Program-made: the position numbers and the translations under genes
Part shown: one piece after another, positions 24,255 to 36,349 of the stretch
How positions within the stretch are numbered: position 1 is the stretch's first letter
How the letters are laid out: each line of letters starts with the position of its first letter
Notes under the pieces: model-generated
What the model was told of the DNA's origin: nothing
Seen by the model: only the letters and a program-made list of their open reading frames with translations
Databases searched by the model: none
Assembly: GCF_032118995.1 (NCBI RefSeq)
Contig: NC_092661.1
Span: 64,501-128,500 of the forward strand
Direction: 5' to 3'
Length of the DNA: 64,000 nucleotides
Source: Asterias amurensis
Taxonomy: Eukaryota; Echinodermata; Asteroidea; Forcipulatida; Asteriidae

Positions 24255-24559
24255 ACACAAACTCCTCAAATTACTTGATCTCCTCAACATCTAAATCAAT
24301 CAAATAATACTTTTTAAAACACAACAAAATTATGATACTTACAGGTCGTTCTTTCGATCCTGGCCTAGAGCAGTTCGCCAATGAAACTGCTTTAAAGATC
24401 AGTTGAATAGTTCCTCCATGGTTAAGCCGTACTTGACGCTCTCGTTAATTCTACAGAATTTAATCTGGAAACTGTCAGCTTTCAATGACCGGCTCCATCA
24501 TCGAGGCTGACAAACACAACGTCAATTCCTCGGATATCTCAAGTCACAAGAACCCACTC

Positions 24560-25000
24560 AAATAATTATTTTGCTCCCAAACGAGAAAAAAAAATCAAAC
24601 CCGCGAAAAGATGTACCACGTGACTCCAATGTCTAAGGCCTCTTAATTTCTGTTCCATCTCGTCTACGTTTCGTATATGTTCTTGAGGTCCATTCCGTAA
24701 TGCAATGTGTCCATCTTTTGTCGTGGCGTCTTGCAAGGTGGCCTGCCCACCTCCATTTATCTGTTTGTATTTCCTGTATGGTGTCCCTGGCATTTTTTTT
24801 CTCGTAAGTCCTCATTTTTGACCCTGTCCTTTCTTGCAACTCCTACCATGATCATCTCCATTGCTCTTTCTGTGACTCTCAGTTTCTTTTCCAATGTCTT
24901 AGTTGTTGTCCATGTTTCTGCCCCGTAGGATAGCACGAGGATGCATTGATTGAAGATCCGACTTGTAAGTGAAAGTGGGAGAGTCTTGTCAAGGCTCTCC
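24560..25000 (-). mobile_element. LINE fragment, C-terminal reverse transcriptase
   Basis: Minus-strand frames read CILVLSYGAETWTTTKTLEK, then RAMEMIMVGVARKDR and KWRWAGHLARRHDKRWT. These are the typical thumb and tail of non-LTR endonuclease-reverse transcriptases. The 5' part with the catalytic YADD box is absent, and the pieces lie in two frames, so this is a truncated, inactive copy. Confidence 0.75.
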
Positions 25001-25009
25001 CAATGTTTT

Positions 25010-25756
25010 GTTACCGAAGGGGTGCATCATCGAAACAGAAGCACGCACTACTGGACCCATATAAATTACAGCCAATCACAGAGGATTCTATTATCTTTAG
25101 TAACTCCCATTCTTTAAAGTGAAGTCTACGAACTTTACAGGCCCGTTGGCCATAAAAACCAAAATCTTGTTACTCTTAAACGCAAACTTAACTTTGTACA
25201 ACTACGTAATTTCTCTAAATCAATTCACTCCGTGACATGTCGAGGCATTTTCAATCTTTTATTAATCATACTCAATATTCTCAAATCCAATAAAAAATGT
25301 AATTGTAAAGATAAATCTCTAAACTTTATTAAAACCCCATCAGATATTTAGATTCAACCATTAATTTTCATTCATAAATATTGGGTTTTGGTTTGGAGTA
25401 AATTGACTGCCACTGCATGCCGGCAGACGTTTTTTCAGTGCACCTTTGACGTCCCTAGTGAGGTTACCAATCGTGGCACTATTTCAATGCAGGGCCAACC
25501 GAATAACACCACGTCATAAATGCTGTGAAAAGAAGCCTCAAACTTCGAAGACAGCTCACATTTGCAGATCACAAATTTGTAACAATAACTTAGTTTAATA
25601 ATTTCTTTACCTAGTTACATGTTGTTGTGATATAATTTGTTCCCTATACTTTTTAAAGATGCTATGTCAGATTTTTGATCTAAACATTAAAAATAGATTT
25701 GTTTTGAGTGAATAGCGAAACTGTCTGAGGTATTTATGAATGCACAGTTAAAATCG
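25010..25756. other. Spacer, no gene seen
   Basis: AT-rich DNA without supported coding or splice signals. A palindromic GGAGAGTCTTG...CAAGGCTCTCC sits at its left edge (24988-25010). Confidence 0.45.
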
Positions 25757-26020
25757 GTTTCAAAGTTTGAAGCATGCAGGACTAATAATTAACTTGATAT
25801 TAATATTTTCACATAACAAATTCTGTTCCCCCATACAGCGAGCCAAACTTCTTCTGATAGCACCCTCTTTTGAAACAAACTCCTTCATTACACAGTGTGC
25901 ACACGGACAGATTTCCCAGGGACACCGGGCAATATTTGCTAGCGAAACAAATCAATTGTGTTTAAAATACTTGTGACAAGTTTAAACTTTTTCTGTAAAG
26001 ATTTGTGAGCTGAAATATCA
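25757..26020 (+). repeat. Stray copy of the TRIM upstream segment
   Basis: This segment matches 37253-37485 closely from CTAATAATTAACTTGATAT to GTAAAGATTTGTGAGCTGAAAT, including CGAGCCAAACTTCTTCTGATAG. At 37.5 kb the same DNA lies 20-250 bp before the TRIM exon; here no RING-coding exon follows. It is either a detached duplicate of intron/regulatory DNA or a shared old repeat inserted twice. Confidence 0.8.
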
Positions 26021-26580
26021 TTTAGGATATGTGTATTTTTTCCAACAATGTGTGACCCTCCGGAATGTTAAATTAATATTAAGAATATGTGTTTTCTTTT
26101 ACTTTAAAAAGAAACGGTTTCAATGTCATCCTTTTCAAGGCAACAATTATTTTAAAAAAAACTTTAAAAGTCAGGCCAATAGCAGAATTTTTATAAGTTT
26201 CAACATCATGGGCCCTATATGAGGATTATCTTTGAAAAAATTGTAACTATTTCAAATAAACTGAAGAGAAACACTTTTTTCCAAGCATTTAAAGATCACT
26301 TCTTTTATTCTTATTTATTTATTTCCATTGTCATATTTTTACAATTCACTGTTTTGTAGCAACCAATTAGAACAAGTAAAAATGTACATGGTTAGCAAAT
26401 TAGAGGTTGACCGAGATTGATAATTTAAAAACAACAGCTGATACGAAAAGCACAAGTGAAGCGCATATTAAACAAGCATTATTTCTTGCTTTTATCTGGA
26501 AAAGAAGAATTATGAAACCAATACAATACCGAAGGGACGTTATGCCTGAGAGCACCCATGTTTGTAGCTGTCCACGGAAT

Positions 26581-26922
26581 GTTAAAGACGATAATTGTCA
26601 AACACAAGTATTCTCACTTGAATTGGTGCATCTCAAATTCTTTTTACGCATAAAATAACAAACCTGTGGAAATTTAAGCTCAATTGATCGTCAAAGTTGC
26701 AAAAAATAATGGAAAAAAAACACCCTTGTGTGCATGCTTTCAGATGCTTGATTTTGAGACCTCAAATTCTAATTCTGAGGTCTCGAAACCAAATTCGTGG
26801 AAAACTACTTCTTTCTTGAAAACTACGTCACTTCAGAAGGAGCTCCCCATTACTTGTTACAAAGTAAGTTTTTATGCTAACAAATATTTTGAGTAATTAC
26901 CATTAGTGTCCATTGCCTTTAA
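26581..26922. mobile_element. CAGTGGACAC-family MITE, copy A of a pair
   Basis: It runs from GTTAAAGACGATAATTGTC to GTGTCCATTGCCTTTA with the shared GAGACCTCAAATTC...CTGAGGTCTCG core. It abuts the next copy, the two sharing a CTTTAAAG junction. Confidence 0.7.
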
Positions 26923-27295
26923 AGGCACTATACATGTTTGGTAATCGCAAAAGAACAGTGTTTTCACTTGGTGTTTCCCATCATAAGCATAAAATAACAA
27001 GCCTGTGAACATTTGGGCTCAATGCGGTCATCGAAGTTGTGAGAAAATGATAAAAGAAAAAAAACACCCTTTTTGGACGATTTAAGTGCTTTCAGATAAG
27101 ACTAAAAGTCTTCTAGCTAGAAGTCTTTTATTATTTTAGTGAGAAATTACCTCTTTCTCCAAAACTACGTTATTTCAGAGGGAGTCGTTTCCCACAATGT
27201 TTTATACTATCAACAGCTCTCCAATGCTCGTTACCAAGTCAGTTTTTAAGTTAATATTTGTTTTGAGTAATTACCAAATGTGTACCTTCCCTTTA
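26918..27295. mobile_element. Related MITE, copy B of a pair
   Basis: It runs from TTTAAAGGCACTATACATG to AATGTGTACCTTCCCTTTA. The outer design is as in copy A but the core differs (AAAAGTCTTCTAGCTAGAAGTC palindrome region). A remnant of the same subfamily lies at about 41085-41175. DNA from 27296 to 27903 has no supported gene. Confidence 0.65.
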
Positions 27296-27903
27296 TTGCT
27301 GAACTGAATAGCATTACATCTGGGTAAGCAGCAAAAAAAAGTACACAAAGGTCATTCATTTGTTTTGTCTTCCATGAACAGCTTGCAAAATGAGTAACTT
27401 TATTAAAATAGACATAACTCCTCTTTCTCAGGAATTATCAATTTCTTCTATTCTTTTTTCCCCCTTAATAAGCAAGAGAGAGTGCTTGTTCAATAAACGG
27501 TTTGATACTGAACTTTTTAGTTACATTCGAATGTTTTGAAAAATTACCAATCAACTTTTTGGCCTGTATAGTTTTAAACATATGTTTTTACAAGAACTGG
27601 TAGTCTGTTGAAAGACATTCCTTATGTCTGGTGAATATATGCGAATATTAAGTATGACTAGAATTATGTACAAGAATTAATGTCAAATTTGTTAATACAA
27701 TATTTAATTTTAAGCAGGGAAATATAATCTATTGAGGGAGCATCAGATAGTAACGATACTTCTGTAAAGACACGGGAAGGATGCTAAAAGTAAACCTCAT
27801 AACACTTAATGAACAATGGGTCCCAAGTTTAATGTTTAATCTTGAATATAGAGTATCATGCACTATGTGCAACTGCAACCATCCAACATAATATTTCTTT
27901 GTG

Positions 27904-28275
27904 TTTAAAGCCATTGGACCCTTTCGGTAAACAGTATTGTCCAAGGCCCACACTTCGTATCACAACTTCTATATCAAATAACAAACCTGTGAAAATTTGG
28001 GCTTAATCGGTCATCGGAGTCGGGAGAAAATAATGGGAAAACCCACCCTTGTATCCACGCGTTTCGCCGTGTCATGACATGTGTTTAAAATAAATCCGTA
28101 ATTCTCGTTAACGAGAATTGATATTGTTTTACTGTTTTCTCAAAAAGTAAAGCATTTCATGGAATAATATTTCAAGAGAAGTATTTCACCACTACCTTCT
28201 GTAAACCCTGTAAGTTATTTGTAAATCTGTGAACTTTTTTTTTTTTTCTGTACCGAAAGGGTCCAATGGCTTTAA
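27904..28275. mobile_element. Palindromic MITE (CCATTGGACCCTTTCGGTA ends)
   Basis: Inverted ends TTAAAGCCATTGGACCCTTT and its inverse at 28256-28275, about 372 bp in all. A second copy in the opposite orientation is at 43338-43634. No coding capacity. Confidence 0.8.
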
Positions 28276-28502
28276 TGTAGACTCACTGCTACATGTATCA
28301 AGGATTATATACTGTACACTCAGTGAAATGGTCACAACATTCAGTCCACTAATACACTGTGGTCAATCCTGAATAAAGAATATAGAGTATCAAGCACTAC
28401 CATCAACTATCTAACAATTGCTTTGATGGTATTTCTCCTATAACCATATGATATTTCTCCTATAATGATACATGTATCCAAATTTACATACTGCACATTT
28501 AT

Positions 28503-28889
28503 TTTAAAGGCAGTGGACACTATTGGTAATTACTCAAAATAATTATCATCATAAAACCTTTCTTGATAACGAGTAATGGGGAGAGGTTGATAGTATAAAG
28601 TATTGTGAGAAACAGCTCCCTCTGAAGTGACATAGTTTTCGAGAAAGAAGTAATCTTTTACGAATTTGATTTTGAGACCTCAAGTTTAGAATTTGAGGTC
28701 TCGAAATCAAGCATCAAAAAGCACACAACTTCGTGTGACAAGGGTGTTTTTCTTTCATTATCATCTCGCAAACTCGACGACCGATTGAGCTCAAATTTTG
28801 ACAGGTTTGTTATTTTATGCATATGTTGAGATACACCAAGTGAGAAGACTGGTCTTTGACAATTACCAATAGTGTCCAGTGTCTTTAAA
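28503..28889. mobile_element. CAGTGGACAC-family MITE, complete copy
   Basis: The ends TTTAAAGGCAGTGGACACTA and its inverse enclose about 387 bp with a strong central palindrome (GAGACCTCAAG...TTGAGGTCTCG). It is the best-preserved copy in the window; a 105-aa antisense frame over it is incidental. DNA from 28890 to 29480 contains the 3' flank of the TRIM gene and no separate gene. Confidence 0.8.
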
Positions 28890-29481
28890 CTGGTCATGAA
28901 ATTGCAAGTTATTAATTTTACTGATAGTATGATAATCAATCTTGAAAATAGAATGTTGCGTACCCTGAACTGCAACTGTCAAAAAAGAAGCTCTGTTGAT
29001 GTTGGTTTGTTTCCTGTACACATAATCTATTTTGGGGAATCCTTGTGTTTTGCATCTTTGTTTCCTTTATCCCTATAGTATAGTTAAGAACCTACAGGGA
29101 CATTGTACACAAATTCCTCACAGAGCACCCCAGTCTTTAAGAATTCCCCTTTGTTTTCCCCTGTTTTGTTCTCAGTCTCCATGAGGTGAATATGAAGTCA
29201 TTGCTACGTCTATCAATGTTTATATACTGAACACTTGTTGCATAATTCATTGGCTCTACAACACAATGATTTTAACACTGTCACGGCTATCTATGGATTG
29301 GACAGGTATGGTAAACAATATTGTTAAAAAAAACTGATTGAATTAAAACCACAAATACCACTTCTTATGGGGATTGAGTTAATGAGAAATGAGAAGTATT
29401 GACTATTGAACCATTGTGGTAATTTCACATCAATGTACAAGTTCTACAGGACAACACCAGTATCATAGTTATATGGCAAGG

Positions 29482-32400
29482 TTACACCTTGTTATAAATT
29501 TTTACTGATTTGAAGTCTGCCACTGCAAGTTGCTGCCCATTTGGGGTCAATGAGATTCCACCTGGGCAGTACAGACCCCGAACAATGCAGCTGAGAAATC
29601 TACCCTCAATATCATACCGGTGAATGTGACCAGTATTGTAATCCCAATTCAACACTGCAATGTAGATATATGAGCTGTCGCAACATACACCTCTGCAGTA
29701 TTTAACTGGCTGACCATTAATGGTTGGTTTGATGGTGACTAGTGTAGCACCATTGCCATCAACAATGTCCACTCGTTTGTCCCCGCCACTGACTACAACT
29801 CTATCATTGCTGTCAATGGCAATGAAGTAAGGTTCAGTCTTAACTGAAACAGTGTTTATGAGTGACCCATCACTGCAGTTGTGTTTAGTGATAACTGACC
29901 TCTTTACATCACCAACAATGAGGGCATCATTCATAACTGCTACACTGTATAGGTCTACTAATGTCTTGCCCACTTCTAGATGAGGCACTGAGTAGAAATC
30001 AAATCCCTTGGTGCCGTCTGTGTTGTACATCTTGACAGAGTTGCTGCTATCAACAACAACTAGCTGACCCTGGAATGCTGCTACAGCCTGTGGATCTGCA
30101 AAACAAAAAAATGACCAAAATGAATACTAAGTAAAAATGACCCTTCATTATGTATAAACCAGTATGGGGGGTATTCAATTAAACAAATTGTGTTTTAGTC
30201 TAAAATGGAAATTACTCTTGAATAACTGGCTTATATGCAGGCTGAATTGCTCACTTTGAAAGAGAGGCACTGACAAATAACAACCCGATAGAAGCATGCT
30301 ATAGTTTGTCAAGGCAAGGTTTATGAAATATTCAAATCAGTGTCGGGAAAAATGAAAGAGAACAACAGCATAGAATGTAGTCATCTTGTTAAACAAATGT
30401 TGATGGAGTTTTTAGGAAACAAATCCAGTAACATTATACAGAGGGTCATATCAAAATTTGGTTTGATAAAACTTCTCTGATAGCACTGGTTAGAAAGGGC
30501 AATCTCTTCTCATGGACTACACTTTGAAAGTCATCCTGTAACCAATCATGTGTTTAAAGGGACATGTTGCCTTAGTCTATGAAAAGCGTTTGAAAACTGT
30601 TTGTTATGAAATCATATCACTGGTTAGAAAGATGTTTTAGAAGTATAATATGACCATCCACACAAATAAGCTCAAAATTGCACGATTTTCTTTATTCATC
30701 ATGAAGTAACACAGTCGCCCATTTGGGTGGAAACAAATTTTTTACTCATGGCCGACCCTATTAGTTTGATATAGAAGAGTTTGCGGTAACACCATGTAAT
30801 AATCTGTAAATGAGTTGAGGTGGTTCTGAAAGAAACTGTTGGTTTAACTCGACGTTTCGATCAGTATGCTCTGATCGTCTTCTGGAGAATGCTGGACTCT
30901 GATGCTGCATGCTGCTTAAGTACTGGGCAGCGGATTAGCTTGGTGATGCACAAAGGCGGGAAGTTGAACTCGATGATGCGTGGTGAAACCTGCTGTGGAG
31001 CCTTGGGTAGTGTGTGGGGTGTGTGCTCACTGAACTGTGTCAGTAGGAACAAGCACAGGGGATAGTGAGGGTGTGGGGCCTAGGTGACTGAGGGTATAGA
31101 TGACCCAAAGCAGTCTAAAGGTTGGGGGGCCTAGGGGGTGACCGTGGATATAGAAGATCCATTGGTCGGTAGGAGGGGGAGCCAGATGTCGCTGATGTGG
31201 AAGCCGATGTCTTGGGGTACGGTGTCATGCTTGTGGATCTCGATGGCCTCTCTAATGCGTCTCGGGTGCCACGCCTGGATTGGAGCGATGATTTCTGCGG
31301 CTTCCCAGTTCACTCACTGGTCAGTGATGTGGGAATGCTTGACGATGGCGGATTTATCGAAGTCTCCCCTCCTTCCGTGTGCTCGGTGTTCCTTAAGTCT
31401 AGTGGGAAGGTTACGCCCGGTTTCCTCGACATAAACCTTACCACATGGAATGCAATAGACTCCGGCACGGGTGGAGGTGTCCTTCTTGTCCTTGTGCGAT
31501 TGGAGAGAGCCATGGAGTTTCTTCGGAGCGGAGTGATACCTTGATTCCTGCTTGCTTGAAGATGCGTTGGAGGCGATGAGAGGGGGGACCTAGGTATGGT
31601 AAACTAACTGTGGGTGTGTGTGTTTGACCTTGGGTATAGGAGACCCTTTGGTCGGGGGGGACGGGCTTCCTTGTCTTGACTTGCTTGGCGTTGTATCCAT
31701 TCCGCTGTAGAGAAGTGGTGATGCGCTGCAACTCATGCTGGAGGCTGTCCGGATCATAAAAGGTATAAGCTCGTTGAACCAGCGCACGGTTGACTGACGA
31801 CTTGACAGTTGGATGATGGAAAGACCGCTGATGTAGGTTAACGGTCGGTGTGGGTGGGCTTCCTGTAAATGCTGTGGTGGAGGGTGCCGTCTTGATTTCT
31901 TGTGATGAGAACATCCAGAAAGGGCAACTTTCCGGAATGTTCCTGCTCCATTGTGAACTTGATTCATGATTTACTTTACACATGCGTTTCCTCCAGTTGT
32001 TTTCAATTCCAGGGCAAGTACTACGAGCAGACAGCTGGGACCTCCATGGGATCCCCTATATCCCCGGTTCTAGCTGACATATTCATGGAAGAGTTCGAGT
32101 CCTCATCACTCCTCACCGCTGACCTCCGACCCAGCCTGTGGCTCCGCTACGTAGACGACACCTTTGTCGTGTGGCCCCACGGTCAGGACTCTCTCCATGA
32201 ATTTCTACAGTACCTCAACCAGCAACACTCAAGTATCAAGTTCACAATGGAGCAGGAACATTCCGGATCTTCTATATCCACGGTCTCCCCCTAGGCCCCC
32301 CCAACCTTTAGACTGCTTTGGGTCATCTATACCCTCAGTCACCTAGGCCCCACACCCTCACTATCCCCTGTGCTTGTTCCTACTGACACAGTTCAGTGAG

Positions 32401-34165
32401 CACACACCCCCACACACTACCCAAGGCTCCACAGCAGGTTTCACCACGCATCATCGAGTTCAACTTCCCGCCTTCGTACATCACCAAGCTAATCCGCCGC
32501 CCAGTACTTAAGCAACATGCAGCATCAGAGCATACTGATCGAAACGTCGAGTTAAACCAACGGTTCTTTTCAGAACCACCTCAACTCATTTAGAGATTAT
32601 TACATGGTGTTACCGCAAACGCTTCTATATCTTATCTCCACCATGCAAAGTTTCAAATCCTACATATTAGTTTGAGAAATTGAAAAGGAAAAGGAAAACC
32701 CCGCAATTTCAAGGCATATTTGTGTGGATCATTATATCCTACTTTTGAGATATCTTTCCAACCATGCATTTCATATAACAAATGGTATTCAAACACTTTT
32801 CATATACCAACTCGCCCGATCCAAGGCAACGTGTCCTTTTAATAACTCATGATTAGAACTGGCACCAAGTACGTTCTACCTTTACGTAATTTACTTTGTA
32901 AGGGACTTACTGTGTGATAATTGGATAGTTTGCCTCTGGTCTCCTTTAGTGTTGTAGATCACCACTCTTTTATTGCTGTATTCTGCCACTGCCACCTCAT
33001 CCCCAGGTAAAGAAGCATCAATATCATATGCTTGAGGGTCAAACTTCAAACAAAGCTCCCACCTTGGTTCCTTCAGATTACCCAGGGAGATGGCACATGC
33101 TCCTGGATTGAATCTCAGATGGGAAAGGGTAGAATCTATCTCTGGTGGATTTTGACCTGTAAGCAATGTCATGTCTTTACTGATTGTAGGATAGAGTGCA
33201 AGGAAGTCAGGCGCTGAAGAATTGCTGGCATCTTTGGCAACCTGCAGTAAATGCTGTATTTGCTGTATATTTGCACTCATTGTTTGGTGCTCCTCCTCCA
33301 ATTTCTTACAACGATCTATTTGGATGGCTTTTATTTCATCCATGATGCGCCTCTCTTGAGCTGCTATCTCAGCCCTGATCTTATCAGCTCTGTTCCTCAC
33401 CTCTGCCATGGTTCCATGAGCTGCATTGTCTAGGTTGTCTTTCATTGCTGAAACACTTGCTTTGGATTGGTCAAGGTTCTTCAAGATGTCTTCAAGAGGA
33501 TTAAAGAGCTTAGCCAATGATTGTTTAGATGTGGATGAAGCTTGGTTGCATTCAAGATACTCATGGTGTGGTCTAGGGTGATCTATGACTGTGCAATCTC
33601 TACAAATCATCACATCACATGTTGTGCAGTAGAACCTCATCACTTCACCTTCATGAGTTTGGCATGCTGGGTGGCTTTTTATTTGTGTCTTTTTCATTGC
33701 AATCTTCCCATCACGGATGTCTTTCAAAGTAGCTACTTTGTGACTTGATGATGCTGGAACCTTTTGGTGCATTTTGTAACAGCTTGCACAAATGAACATG
33801 GGGCAGTCAAAACAGAAATGCAATGCATCATGTTTTTCCTCGCATAAATCACAGAGTAACTTCGCATTTTGAGATAAACTGACCTGCCCCAGTTGACTTG
33901 CAAGACCGGTTAAAATAGAGTTAGTCTTGAGATCTTTAACACCCTCTTCAGGAAGTTGTGTCTCCTTTCGACAAAGAGGACAAATGAGCGTCTTGGCGTC
34001 TTCGTACTTGGAAGTGTGATAATCAAGTAAACAGTGTTTACAAAAGCTGTGAAGACAGTCTAGTACTTTGGGTTCTGTGTACTCCTCTTGACAAATACTG
34101 CACTCCAGATAATCCTGTTTGATTTTCTCTAGAGATGAAACATTGGCTGCTTCAAAAGATGCCAT
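29482..34165 (-). CDS. TRIM protein (RING, two B-boxes, coiled coil, NHL-like repeats)
   Basis: Two coding exons, 34165-32911 and 30095-29482, join in phase (donor CA|GTAAGT, acceptor TTTTGCAG) to give 622 aa. A RING C3HC4 finger spans about residues 22-65, a B-box1 about 105-142 and a B-box2 about 168-201. A charged coiled coil runs to about 320, and a C-terminal beta-propeller-like part has repeats such as [19 protein letters not shown] and [14 protein letters not shown]. TRIMs of this type are E3 ubiquitin ligases, often in innate immunity or development. A 5' UTR acceptor (TTTTAG) sits 3 nt before the ATG, with a likely noncoding exon near 35479. The intron carries a nested mobile element. 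It resembles TRIM2/3/56/71-like proteins; exact orthology is not assignable by eye. Confidence 0.88.
30553..32842. mobile_element. Palindromic MITE split by a larger insertion
   Basis: Outer arms 30553-30805 and 32592-32842 are inverted copies (AAAGGGACATGTTGCCTT against AAAAGGACACGTTGCCTT; GGTTAGAAAGAT; ATCCACACAAAT; GAAATTGC/AAATTGC). The arms lie in the TRIM intron and enclose a Penelope-like insertion. The inverted repeat continues smoothly into the inner element (GTTTGCGGTAACACCATG), so the exact junction is uncertain. Confidence 0.65.
30806..32592. mobile_element. Penelope-like retroelement, two inverted partial copies
   Basis: The right part (plus strand, about 31975-32290) encodes a reverse transcriptase core with [20 protein letters not shown] and the catalytic YVDDTFV. 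The left part (minus strand, about 31975-31130) encodes the following linker and a GIY-YIG-type endonuclease ([16 protein letters not shown]-like start with RLKEHR). Together these domains are diagnostic of Penelope-like elements. The two halves point away from each other and share 3' end sequence in inverted orientation, as often seen for this class. Each end has a CGATCAG...CTGATCG stem-loop. The element is truncated and not intact. Confidence 0.8.
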
Positions 34166-34199
34166 TTTCTAAAAGTTAGAACAAAAGTGAGAGAATTTA

Positions 34200-35261
34200 T
34201 TTTTTTAGAATAATGAGCGTGTACATGTATGCATCTGTATAATATATGGCTTGTTGGGTGAACAAAATGATTTTCTTGTTTAGGGGATCCTTTGTTCAAT
34301 TGAGTAATTACCCCACAAGGGGGCCTTGGTTTTTAAAATTACAATTTATAGTGTTAGAAAAAGAATTGTGACAATTCCATCAGTTTGAAATAAAAAGCTC
34401 CTCCTGGAACTCAGTTGTTAAAGAAAAAAATATAAAGAACAAAATATATGTTCTATATGAGGTTTTTTCCAAAGTAGAACAAAGCAATTGCTTGTAAACT
34501 TCCATGATTAAAGAAATGTTGGTTTTCCTTCCGAGTTTGATAAAAGGGATGTTATGATGACTGAGCTAAGTGATAGCCTACAATCCTACATGTATGTATG
34601 TGAAAAAAACGATAACAAAATGTTTTAAAGATATTTGCAGTGTCTTTCTAAGTACTGCAGGATAAAACAAAATCAAACCCCAATAATGAACATGCATGTT
34701 ATTCATTGACTCTCTCAATCTTTATTTTAAAATTTATATTTCAATTAGAAATGGCATTCATTATTCATAAAAAAAGTTATTGGCCATTGACCAGCTTGTG
34801 ACTGACAGACAAGACAAAAATTAAATTTCTCTCTCAGTAGTGCTTCGTGTACGGGCAGATAAGAACTCAAGCTCTGGTGTTTCTGCTCCGGATGAACAGT
34901 ACATAAAATCTTATTTACAACAAAGAAAGTTGAATATTGTTTTAAAAAAATGACCAATAAACAGGTTTTTTGTTATAGCTTTCTATAATTTTTAGTAACT
35001 ATTTGTTACATTGTCAAAACCGAGGAGGGGGTTGCAAGTTTGATAAATCCCTGCAGTCCTTCACACATATTTCATAGACTGAAGGGCCGTGGTTTAGTAG
35101 TAGGAGTTAGTAAATAGTAGTAGGAGTAGGACATAACATTAACAAACAACAAGGAAATTGGAAATCCATAAAAACCCACACAGTTTGAAGATATTTTTAG
35201 ATTAGATTAGAAAGTTTCCTTTAATTTAAATATCAGTTCAAGGGTACATCCATGACAATAT
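34200..35261. other. 5' intron of the minus TRIM gene
   Basis: Between the likely noncoding exon (ending 35479) and the coding exon (34168) lies AT-rich intron DNA with no recognisable element or gene. Confidence 0.45.
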
Positions 35262-35397
35262 TTCGGATAACTTTCCGTATGGCGCCACCACTTTTTCACT
35301 CATTTTTACAAAAAGGGATATATCAGTCAGGTAAATTAGATACTATATTATTTTATTTCGAATGAAAAAGTGGTGGCGCCATACGGAAACTTTTCCC
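35262..35397. mobile_element. Small palindromic MITE (TGGCGCCACCACTTTTTCA)
   Basis: About 26-bp inverted ends (CCGTATGGCGCCACCACTTT and its inverse) enclose about 80 bp with an ACTCATTTTTACAAA block. A degraded half copy is at 21482-21550. Confidence 0.8.
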
Positions 35398-35478
35398 AAT
35401 ATTTCTGTGAGTAGACATGGTATACCAAATACTTTAGCTCACCATTACTTGTGTGTGGGAAAATTAGATGTAACTTAC

Positions 35479-35700
35479 CAAAGATAAGTGTTCAAAAAAG
35501 CCGAAAGTCCGATGATTCTATGGGATGCTGAGCTTCAATCTATGGCACTGCACAAAACTCACTGCAATACATTTACTGTTCTGGAGTCACTCATCCAGGA
35601 ACCAAAATCCCCTTGGAATAGGACTCGAAGCAAACACAGGAACAGCTCAGTGTACAAACGCTTTTCAACGTCGTCACACCCTACCCTCTGAACCTGACCT
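35479..35700 (-). other. Likely noncoding first exon of the minus TRIM gene
   Basis: A good donor, CTTTG|GTAAGTTA on the minus strand after 35479, faces the TTTTAG acceptor at 34169, consistent with a 5' UTR exon. The upstream border of the exon (transcription start) is not visible and 35700 is only a guess. Confidence 0.4.
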
Positions 35701-35829
35701 TCCTTCGACACGAAAATGCATTCATCCTTCCTCAGCGGCAAAACAACACACTGTTTTTTACCCAGCCGACCTGACCTTTGACAACCCATGAGGTATGGCG
35801 TGCCAAATGATGCATAGTCATAATGTATG

Positions 35830-35985
35830 CCCTTTTCGAAACCACGGCTTTGGGTTTGGATTCGGCTTTAGGCTCCGTCCTGAGCACGCACGCAAAAACA
35901 CGCACTTTGTCAAAACAACCGCGGGCCAAGCTAGCCTGAGCCGATTATGGAGCAGATATAAAAGCTGTGGTTTCGAAAATGGCCT
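35830..35985. mobile_element. Small MITE with TTTTCGAAACCAC ends
   Basis: The inverted ends TTTTCGAAACCACGGCTTT and TTTTCGAAACCACAGCTTT enclose about 115 bp including GGTTTGGATTCGGCTTTAGG. It sits in the divergent TRIM promoter region. The overlapping short open frames are not genes. Confidence 0.7.
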
Positions 35986-36072
35986 ATATATAGATAATAA
36001 TAAACAATAATTGAACTTTATAATCATATTCACATAAATCAAATCAAGACGTAACGTCATAAAATATAGAAA

Positions 36073-36302
36073 GGGGAATTTCCTCTAGTGATGAGTAATG
36101 GCGTATTGTGCAATGTACGTAGTTTCATCATACGGGAAATTTATCGAAATGTAATGGCATTTATGTGAAATAATTATGTGCAATGTATTTTAACAACAGA
36201 GCTGCATCAAAAGAAAAGAAAACTAAGGGGACACAGAGCTAGCTAGTAGCATTCAGCGTTTTGTGCCAACATCAGCTAATAACAGTCATCGCAGGAATTT
36301 CC
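36073..36302. promoter_or_regulatory. Two kappaB-like motifs in the divergent TRIM promoter
   Basis: GGGGAATTTCC (36073-36083) fits the Rel/NF-kappaB consensus exactly, and GGAATTTCC (36294-36302) is a near match 220 bp away. A CRE-like GACGTAACGTCAT lies just before the first, near 36049. They lie upstream of the plus TRIM noncoding exon and between the two TRIM genes. Functional relevance is inferred, not shown. Confidence 0.4.
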
Positions 36303-36349
36303 TCTTCAAGTTCAAGATTTGACGAATACCTGACATCTACGTAACACCC
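36240..36349 (+). other. Likely noncoding first exon of the plus TRIM gene
   Basis: The donor CACCC|GTAAGTTA after 36349 pairs with the acceptor TTTTAATTCACAG at 37503, directly before the coding exon. The 5' border is not visible; 36240 is an estimate. The intron between contains the 37253-37485 segment that is duplicated at 25757. Confidence 0.4.

Noticed and set aside
31138-31544. Plus-strand ORFs of 98 and 115 aa in the TRIM intron
   Set aside because: They lie antisense to the GIY-YIG endonuclease of the Penelope-like element.
35525-35929. Short ORFs in the TRIM promoter region
   Set aside because: They overlap each other in several frames and a MITE; the better reading is a noncoding exon and promoter.
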